A DNA stretch of 64,000 nucleotides from Sphingobium sp. WTD-1 (GTDB taxonomy: Bacteria; Pseudomonadota; Alphaproteobacteria; Sphingomonadales; Sphingomonadaceae): the NCBI RefSeq assembly GCF_030128825.1, contig NZ_CP119127.1:2480001-2544000 (forward strand), read 5' to 3'. Below are positions 58,190 through 64,000 of this stretch, in pieces. Made by a program: the position numbers and the translations under genes. The stretch's first letter is position 1, and each line of letters begins with the position of its first letter. The notes beneath the pieces are model-generated. The model saw nothing but the letters and a program-made list of their open reading frames with translations. It did no database searches and was not told the DNA's origin.

Positions 58190-60703
58190 ATGGACTTTCA
58201 GGACGGGATCGACCCGGTCACGCAGGATGAGGACAATGTCCTGCCGCCCTTGGGGCAAGCACGCGAGCATCTGGTCGTCATTGGCAACGGCATGGCCGGC
58301 TGCCGCACGGTCGAGGAATTGCTGGCCCGCGATGCAGGACGCTATCGCGTCACCATCTTCGGCGCCGAACCCTATGTGAACTATAATCGCATCATGCTTT
58401 CGCCGGTACTGGCGGGAGAAAAGACGTTCGAGCAGATCGTCATCAACGATGCCGCCTGGTATGCCGACAATGGCATCGAACTGATCGCCGGCGATCCGGT
58501 GACGGCGATCGACCGCGCCACGAAGACCGTTTCCAGCCAGTCGGGCTGCACCATCGGCTATGACAAGCTGCTGATCGCGACCGGCTCCGATCCGTTCATC
58601 ATTCCGGTGCCCGGCAAGGATCTGCCCGGCGTCATCAGCTTCCGCGACATGAAGGATGTCGACACCATGCTCGCCGCTGCCGCGGATGGCGGCAGCGCGG
58701 TGGTGATCGGCGGTGGCCTGCTTGGCCTCGAAGCCGCCCATGGCCTGACCCTGCGCGGCATGAAGGTGACCGTCATCCACCTGATGGACACGCTGATGGA
58801 GCGGCAGCTGGACGAGGCGGCCGGCTGGCTGCTCAAGACCGCGCTCGAAGGGCGCGGCCAGACCATCCTGACCGGCGCCAATACCGAAGCCATTTATGGC
58901 GACGGCAAGGTCGAGGGTGTGCGGCTGAAGGACGGCCGGGAAATTCCCGCCAGCCTGGTGGTGATGGCAGTGGGCATCCGCCCCGCGACCGCGCTGGCCC
59001 GCGACGCCGGCCTGGCCGTCAATCGCGGCATCCAGGTCGACGATCATATGGTCACCAGCGATCCCGATGTGCTGGCGGTCGGCGAATGCGTCGAACATGA
59101 CGGCAATGTCTATGGCCTGGTCGCGCCGCTGTGGGACATGTGTCGCAGTCTCGCCGATGGCCTGACCGACCAGCATTCGGGCTATAAGGGCTCGGTCACC
59201 TCGACCAAGCTCAAGGTCGCGGGGCTGGATGTCTTCTCTGCCGGGGACTTTTCCGGCGGTGAGGGGTGCGAGGATATCGTCCTGCGCGACGCCTCGCGCG
59301 GCGTCTACAAGCGGGTCATCGTCAAGGACGACAAGCTGATCGGTGCGGTGCTCTATGGCGATACCGTCGATGGCGGCTGGTATTTCGACCTCCTCAAGCG
59401 CGAGGAAAATGTCGCCGACATGCGCGACATGCTGATCTTCGGCCAGGCCTTCGCCTCGGGAGGGGGCGCACTGGACCCTAAGGCGGCCGTTGCGGCGCTC
59501 TCGGACGAAGCCGAGATTTGCGGCTGCAACGGCGTCAGCAAGGGCCAGGTCGTCTCCTGCATCGCCAAGGGCGCGCATAGCCTGGATGCGGTCCGCGCCA
59601 CCTGTAAGGCGTCGGCCAGCTGCGGCAGTTGCACCGGCCTGGTCGAAACCCTGCTCGCGCTGACGCTGGGCGACGATGTCCAGTCGGGGCCGAAGACGAT
59701 GTGCAAATGCACCAGCTTCACCCATGACGATGTCCGTCGCGAAATCGTGGCGCAGGATATGCGCTCGATTCCCGAAGTCATGCAGAAATTGAACTGGTCG
59801 ACGCCGGAGGGCTGCTCCTCCTGCCGTCCGGCGCTCAACTATTATCTGCTCTGCGCGCTGCCGGGCAACTATCAGGACGACCAGCGCAGCCGTTTCGTCA
59901 ACGAACGGATGCACGCCAACATCCAGAAGGATGGCACCTACTCGGTCGTGCCGCGCATGTGGGGTGGGCTCACCAACCCCAAGGAACTGCGCGCGATCGC
60001 CGATGTGGTCGAAAAATATAACGCCCCGATGGTCAAGGTGACCGGCGGCCAGCGCCTGGATATCTTCGGCATCAGGAAAGAAGACCTGCCCGCCGTCTGG
60101 GCCGATCTCAATGCGGCCGGCATGGTGTCGGGCCATGCCTATGGCAAGTCGCTGCGCACGGTGAAGACCTGTGTGGGGTCCGAATGGTGCCGTTTCGGCA
60201 CCCAGGATTCGACCGGCCTTGGCGTCAAGATCGAGCATATGACCTGGGGCTCGTGGATGCCTCATAAATTCAAGATCGCGGCGTCGGGCTGCCCCCGCAA
60301 TTGCGCGGAGGCGACGATCAAGGATTTCGGCGTGGTCTGCGTCGACAGTGGCTACGAACTGCATGTCGGCGGCAATGGCGGCATCCATGTCCGCGCCACC
60401 GATCTGCTGTGCAAGGTCGCGACCGAGCAGGAGGCGCTCGATTATTGCGCCGCCTTCATCCAGCTCTATCGTGAGGAAGCCCGCTATCTGGAGCGCACCG
60501 CGCCCTGGATCGAGCGCGTCGGCGTCGATTATGTGAAGAGCCGCATCGTCGCCGATGATGTCGGCCGCGAAGCGCTGCGCGCCCGCTTCCTCTTCTCGCA
60601 GCAGTTCATGCAGGACGATCCCTGGGCGCGCCGCGCCGCCGGCGAGGACGCCGAACTGCATCAGCATCTGGCCGAAGTGCGCCCCATGGAGACCGTCGCA
60701 TGA
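58190..60703 (+). CDS. nirB: Assimilatory nitrite reductase large subunit
   Basis: An 837-residue flavo-siroheme enzyme that reduces nitrite to ammonium with NAD(P)H. Order of domains: FAD (HLVVIGNGMAGCRTVEELL), NAD (VVIGGGLLGLEAAHGL), a BFD-like [2Fe-2S] domain (CGCNGVSKGQVVSC to CKASASCGSCTG), and the siroheme/[4Fe-4S] domain (TVKTCVGSEWCRFGTQ and ASGCPRNCAEA). ATG 58190 follows GGAGTAACGGGG; the earlier in-frame start at 58157 lies inside the terminator. It overlaps nirD by four bases. Confidence 0.96.
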   Translation: MDFQDGIDPVTQDEDNVLPPLGQAREHLVVIGNGMAGCRTVEELLARDAGRYRVTIFGAEPYVNYNRIMLSPVLAGEKTFEQIVINDAAWYADNGIELIAGDPVTAIDRATKTVSSQSGCTIGYDKLLIATGSDPFIIPVPGKDLPGVISFRDMKDVDTMLAAAADGGSAVVIGGGLLGLEAAHGLTLRGMKVTVIHLMDTLMERQLDEAAGWLLKTALEGRGQTILTGANTEAIYGDGKVEGVRLKDGREIPASLVVMAVGIRPATALARDAGLAVNRGIQVDDHMVTSDPDVLAVGECVEHDGNVYGLVAPLWDMCRSLADGLTDQHSGYKGSVTSTKLKVAGLDVFSAGDFSGGEGCEDIVLRDASRGVYKRVIVKDDKLIGAVLYGDTVDGGWYFDLLKREENVADMRDMLIFGQAFASGGGALDPKAAVAALSDEAEICGCNGVSKGQVVSCIAKGAHSLDAVRATCKASASCGSCTGLVETLLALTLGDDVQSGPKTMCKCTSFTHDDVRREIVAQDMRSIPEVMQKLNWSTPEGCSSCRPALNYYLLCALPGNYQDDQRSRFVNERMHANIQKDGTYSVVPRMWGGLTNPKELRAIADVVEKYNAPMVKVTGGQRLDIFGIRKEDLPAVWADLNAAGMVSGHAYGKSLRTVKTCVGSEWCRFGTQDSTGLGVKIEHMTWGSWMPHKFKIAASGCPRNCAEATIKDFGVVCVDSGYELHVGGNGGIHVRATDLLCKVATEQEALDYCAAFIQLYREEARYLERTAPWIERVGVDYVKSRIVADDVGREALRARFLFSQQFMQDDPWARRAAGEDAELHQHLAEVRPMETVA

Positions 60704-61068
60704 TCCCGAACACCCAAGTCGGAACCTGGCTGGACATCGGCCCCGTCGATCAGATCTCGCCCGGCAATGCCCGCACCCTGCCGGTGCGCGGCGGCGAGGA
60801 AATCGCCATCTTCCACACGCAGGACAATCAGTTCTACGCGCTGGTCAACAAATGCCCGCACAAGCAGGGACCGCTGAGCCAGGGCATCGTCCATGGATCG
60901 GTCGTCGCCTGCCCGCTGCACAATTGGAACATCTCGCTCAAGACCGGCAAGGCGCTGGGCAGCGATGAAGGCTGCGTGCCCACCATCCCGCTCAAGGTGG
61001 AGGCGGGCCGCATCTTCCTGCTGCGCGAGGCGGTCATTCCCGTGCCCGCCGCGGCAAAGGCGGCCTGA
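60700..61068 (+). CDS. nirD: Nitrite reductase small subunit (Rieske-type ferredoxin fold)
   Basis: A 122-residue NirD. The fold and the CPHKQGPLSQG and CPLHNWN motifs keep the Cys-x-His pairs of a true Rieske [2Fe-2S] centre, while many NirD proteins lack them. It supports electron transfer to the siroheme subunit. ATGA overlap with nirB and TGATG overlap with nasA show tight coupling. Confidence 0.94.
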   Translation: MIPNTQVGTWLDIGPVDQISPGNARTLPVRGGEEIAIFHTQDNQFYALVNKCPHKQGPLSQGIVHGSVVACPLHNWNISLKTGKALGSDEGCVPTIPLKVEAGRIFLLREAVIPVPAAAKAA

Positions 61069-63677
61069 TGGCACAGGCGATCCGCACCACCTGCGCCTAT
61101 TGCGGCGTCGGCTGCGGCATCGCCGCCACGCCGACCGGGCCGCGCTCGGTGATCATCAAGGGGGACGAGGCGCATCCGGCCAATGGCGGGCGCCTCTGTT
61201 CCAAGGGCACCCATCTGGGCGAGACGGTGGCGCTGACTGGCCGCCTGCTCCACCCGATGATCGGCAAGCGCCGCGCCGGCTGGGACAAGGCGCTGGATCT
61301 GGTCGCGAAGAAATTTCGCGAGACGATCGAGCGCCATGGCCCGGACAGCGTGGCCTTCTATGTCTCGGGCCAGTTGCTGACCGAGGATTATTATGTCGCC
61401 AACAAGCTGATGAAGGGCTTCATCGGCTCGGCGAATATCGACACCAACAGCCGCCTGTGCATGTCGAGCGCGGTTGCCGGCCATAATCGAGCCTTTGGCG
61501 AGGATATGGTGCCGGCCAGCTATGATGATCTGGAGCAGGCCGACCTCATCCTCCTCGTCGGCTCCAACACCGCCTGGTGTCACCCGATCGTCTATCAGCG
61601 CATCCAGGCCGCCCGCGCCGCGAGGGGCACGAAGCTGGTCGTGATCGACCCCCGCCGCACCGAAACCTGTGAGGGCGCGGACCTTCATCTGCCGATCCGG
61701 CCTGGCAGCGACGTCGCGCTGATGACCGGGCTGCTCGCCTGGTGCGATGCGCAGGGCGTGACCGATCCGGCCTATCTGGCCGATCATGTGAACGCGCCCG
61801 ACGGATTCTGGGATCATGTCCGCACCGGCCATGACCTGTGGACGACGGCCCAGGCCTGCGACATCGACCCGGCGCTACTGAAGGCTTTTTTCGAGCTGTT
61901 CGCTGCGACCCCGCGGACCGTCACCCTGTTCAGCCAGGGCATCAACCAGTCGATCCGCGGCACCGATCAGGTCAATGCGATCATCAATGTCCACCTCGCC
62001 ACGGGGCGCATCGGCAAGCCCGGCGCGGCGCCCTTTTCGATCACCGGCCAGCCCAACGCTATGGGCGGGCGCGAAGTTGGTGGCCTCGCCTCGACGCTTG
62101 CCGCGCATATGGACTTCGCGCCGGAAAATGTCGCCCGCGTCGGCCGCTTCTGGGCCGCGCCGCACATGGCGACCAAGCCGGGACTGAAGGCAGTAGACCT
62201 GTTTCGCGCGATCAATGAGGGGCGGATCAAGGCCCTCTGGATCATGGCGACCAACCCCGCCGTCTCGCTGCCCGATGCCGGCCGGGTGCGCGACGCGCTG
62301 GAGGCGATCCCCTTCCTCGTCGTGTCGGATATTATCGCCGACACCGACAGCAGCGTCCATGCCCATGTCCGCCTGCCGGCCGCCGGCTGGGGGGAAAAGG
62401 ACGGCACGGTCACCAATTCGGACCGCACCATCAGCCGCCAGCGCCCGTTCATGGCGCTGCCCGGCCAGGCCCGGCCCGACTGGTGGATCATCACCCAGGT
62501 CGCCCGTCGCATGGGCTGGAAAAACGCCTTCGCCTATGATCGGCCGGCTGACATCTGGCGCGAACATGCGCGCCTGACCGCCTATCAGAATGACGGGCAG
62601 CGGCTGCTCAACCTGCGGGCACAGGCGGCGATCGGTAACGACGCCTATGACGCGATGGACAGTTTCCGCTGGGGCGGGGCGCCCTTTGCCGATGGGCATT
62701 TTCCGACCCCGGACGGCAAGGCGCGACTGGTGCTGACGAAGCAGATGGATTTGCAGGGGCCGCTGCGCGACTGGCCGCTGACGCTCAACACCGGTCGCTA
62801 TCGCGATCAATGGCATACGATGACCCGCACGGGTCTGGCACCCAAGCTGGCCCGCCATCGCGAGGAGCCATTGGTCGAGATCTATCCGCAGGATGCCGAT
62901 GCGCTGGGCCTGGCCGATCGCGACCTGGCGCGGGTGTCGACCGCGCAGGGCAACAGCCTCTTCCGCGTCAGCATCAGCGACGGGCAGCGGCCGGGCGAAA
63001 TCTTCACCCCGATCCACTGGACCGATCAGATATCGAGCGGCGGGCGTACCGGCTTGCTGCCGCGTCCGCTGGTCGATCCGCATTCGGGCCAGCCCGGCTT
63101 CAAGTCGACCCCTGCGGCTGTCGAGAAGGTTTGGACCCAATGGCAGGGCTTCCTGATCCTGCGCGGGCAGGAACCGTTGAAGCTGCCTTGCCTCTGGGCA
63201 ACGCGGGTCTCGGTGCCGGGCGGCGCGCTCTATGAACTGGCCGGCAATGGCGATGCCGCCCGACTGGAAGCCTGCCTGCCCAAGGGCGAGCGGGTCGAGG
63301 CGATCGATCATGTGCGCGGTAGCCGGCGGGTCGCGATCATCCAGGACGGCCGGCTGGCCGGCGTGCTGTTCGTCACCCGCACCGGCCTGTTGCCCTCGCG
63401 CGACTGGCTGATCGGCCAGTTGGCGGCCGACGATGTCGGCGCCACCGTTCTGGCCGCCCGCGGGCCGGGCAGCCAACCGGACAAGGGCGCCACCATCTGC
63501 GTCTGTTTCGATATCGGCCTCAACCAGATCGTCGCCGCGATCCGCCACCAGAAGCTGGTCGACGTGCCTGCCATCGGCAAGGCGCTGGGCGCGGGCACCA
63601 ATTGCGGTTCCTGCCGCCCCGCCATCGCCAATATCCTGGCCCAGACCTCGCAGGAGACATTGCATGCAGCCGAATGA
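61068..63677 (+). CDS. nasA: Assimilatory nitrate reductase catalytic subunit with C-terminal BFD-like [2Fe-2S] domain
   Basis: An 869-residue molybdopterin enzyme that reduces nitrate to nitrite in the cytosol. The N-terminal [4Fe-4S] cysteines are in TTCAYCGVGCGI and GGRLCSKGTHLG. The molybdopterin region contains YVSGQLLTEDYYVANKLMKGF, CMSSAVAGH and GQPNAMGGREVGGLA. The last 70 residues carry ATICVCFDIGLNQIVAAI and AGTNCGSCRPAI, a BFD-like domain as in Klebsiella NasA. No separate NasB/NasC electron-transfer gene is seen, so NirB or an unlinked ferredoxin may supply electrons. Confidence 0.95.
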   Translation: MAQAIRTTCAYCGVGCGIAATPTGPRSVIIKGDEAHPANGGRLCSKGTHLGETVALTGRLLHPMIGKRRAGWDKALDLVAKKFRETIERHGPDSVAFYVSGQLLTEDYYVANKLMKGFIGSANIDTNSRLCMSSAVAGHNRAFGEDMVPASYDDLEQADLILLVGSNTAWCHPIVYQRIQAARAARGTKLVVIDPRRTETCEGADLHLPIRPGSDVALMTGLLAWCDAQGVTDPAYLADHVNAPDGFWDHVRTGHDLWTTAQACDIDPALLKAFFELFAATPRTVTLFSQGINQSIRGTDQVNAIINVHLATGRIGKPGAAPFSITGQPNAMGGREVGGLASTLAAHMDFAPENVARVGRFWAAPHMATKPGLKAVDLFRAINEGRIKALWIMATNPAVSLPDAGRVRDALEAIPFLVVSDIIADTDSSVHAHVRLPAAGWGEKDGTVTNSDRTISRQRPFMALPGQARPDWWIITQVARRMGWKNAFAYDRPADIWREHARLTAYQNDGQRLLNLRAQAAIGNDAYDAMDSFRWGGAPFADGHFPTPDGKARLVLTKQMDLQGPLRDWPLTLNTGRYRDQWHTMTRTGLAPKLARHREEPLVEIYPQDADALGLADRDLARVSTAQGNSLFRVSISDGQRPGEIFTPIHWTDQISSGGRTGLLPRPLVDPHSGQPGFKSTPAAVEKVWTQWQGFLILRGQEPLKLPCLWATRVSVPGGALYELAGNGDAARLEACLPKGERVEAIDHVRGSRRVAIIQDGRLAGVLFVTRTGLLPSRDWLIGQLAADDVGATVLAARGPGSQPDKGATICVCFDIGLNQIVAAIRHQKLVDVPAIGKALGAGTNCGSCRPAIANILAQTSQETLHAAE

Positions 63678-64000
63678 CCTCATCGCGCCGGGCGACGTCT
63701 GGCTGGTCGGTGCCGGGCCGGGCGATCCCGACCTGCTGACCCGTAAGGCCGAAAGGCTGATCCGCGCGGCCGACATCATCTTTTACGACGCGCTCGTCGG
63801 GCCGGGCATATTGGACCTCATTCCCGATCATGCGGAACGGGTCAGCGTCGGCAAGCGGTCGGGCCGCCATTCGAAGGATCAGCAGACGATCGACGAGATG
63901 CTGGTGGAGGCGGCGCTGGCGGGCAAGCGGGTGGTTCGGCTGAAGGGCGGCGACCCGGCGATGTTCGCCCGTTCGACCGAGGAAATGACGGCGCTGGGCG
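63664..64000 (+). CDS. cobA: Uroporphyrinogen-III C-methyltransferase, 3' end outside the window
   Basis: The frame from ATG 63664 encodes 112 residues to the window edge: VWLVGAGPGDPDLLTRKAERLIRAADIIFYDALVG, VSVGKRSGRHSKDQQTID, and VVRLKGGDPAMFARS. The GAGPGDPDLLT and LKGGDP motifs are diagnostic of SUMT, which makes precorrin-2 for siroheme, the NirB cofactor. It overlaps nasA by 14 bases, so siroheme supply is coupled to reductase synthesis. Whether it is a plain CobA or a CysG-type fusion cannot be seen. Confidence 0.93.
   Translation, partial: MQPNDLIAPGDVWLVGAGPGDPDLLTRKAERLIRAADIIFYDALVGPGILDLIPDHAERVSVGKRSGRHSKDQQTIDEMLVEAALAGKRVVRLKGGDPAMFARSTEEMTALG

Noticed and set aside
58100..60667. 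855-codon open frame antisense to nirB
   Set aside because: Complement of a conserved enzyme gene with all NirB motifs on the plus strand; the minus reading has no recognisable motif.

Overview
This is a GC-rich chromosomal window that reads as an alphaproteobacterium of the Sphingomonadales (Sphingobium, Sphingomonas or Novosphingobium type). The reasons are three large TonB-dependent receptors, Tat-exported polysaccharide enzymes, alphaproteobacterial-style sulfonate and nitrate assimilation operons, and GTC/CTG/GCC-rich codon use. The genus assignment is an inference from gene content, not from a marker gene.

Layout. 1-12.8 kb is mostly housekeeping: a YihY-type membrane protein cut by the window edge, a GGDEF protein, pyrB with a degenerate dihydroorotase, a Rieske oxygenase/FAD oxidoreductase pair, a phosphoribosyltransferase with an SBF-like transporter, an enoyl-CoA hydratase, an EamA exporter divergent from an XRE-cupin regulator, a lipoprotein, a MarR regulator and a tRNA-Gln(TTG). 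13.2-20.2 kb is a plant-polysaccharide locus: a LacI regulator, a TonB receptor, a GH28-like enzyme and a GH10 xylanase whose 5' end is missing. 20.2-28.2 kb is an accessory region: a truncated IS5-type transposase, a complete IS21-type element (20765-23255), a type III polyketide synthase cut by that element with its KS and ACP partners, a decayed IS3-type transposase, an exonuclease, an ImmA/IrrE-like protein without the catalytic Glu, and a frameshifted HTH gene. 28.3-34 kb holds a MocR/DUF983 cluster, a LysR regulator, an aldo/keto reductase and an MFS exporter.

34.1-47.1 kb is an organosulfur utilisation region: a 47-codon leader ORF, an SsuA-like lipoprotein, an SfnB/DszC-like flavin monooxygenase, a 2-hydroxyacid dehydrogenase, a divergent LysR, then ssuC, ssuB, a thiol dioxygenase, a three-domain rhodanese, an SsuD-like monooxygenase, a second SsuA, a class II aldolase-fold protein, a peroxiredoxin and, convergently, a DszA/NtaA-type monooxygenase. 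47.2-53.3 kb has two divergent TonB receptors and a Tat-exported PLP enzyme. 53.4 kb to the end is a complete nitrate assimilation operon: nasT-nasS, a leader, narK, a porin, a second leader, nirB-nirD, nasA, and the start of cobA (siroheme synthesis).

How it works together. The sulfur region would import organosulfur compounds, cut C-S bonds with FMN-dependent oxygenases, and process the thiol or sulfite products with the thiol dioxygenase and rhodanese. In the nitrate region both leaders contain an AAGGAT hexaloop hairpin ahead of an intrinsic terminator, which fits antitermination by the ANTAR protein NasT under control of the nitrate sensor NasS. The accessory region shows IS-driven loss of a xylanase and of a small polyketide cluster.
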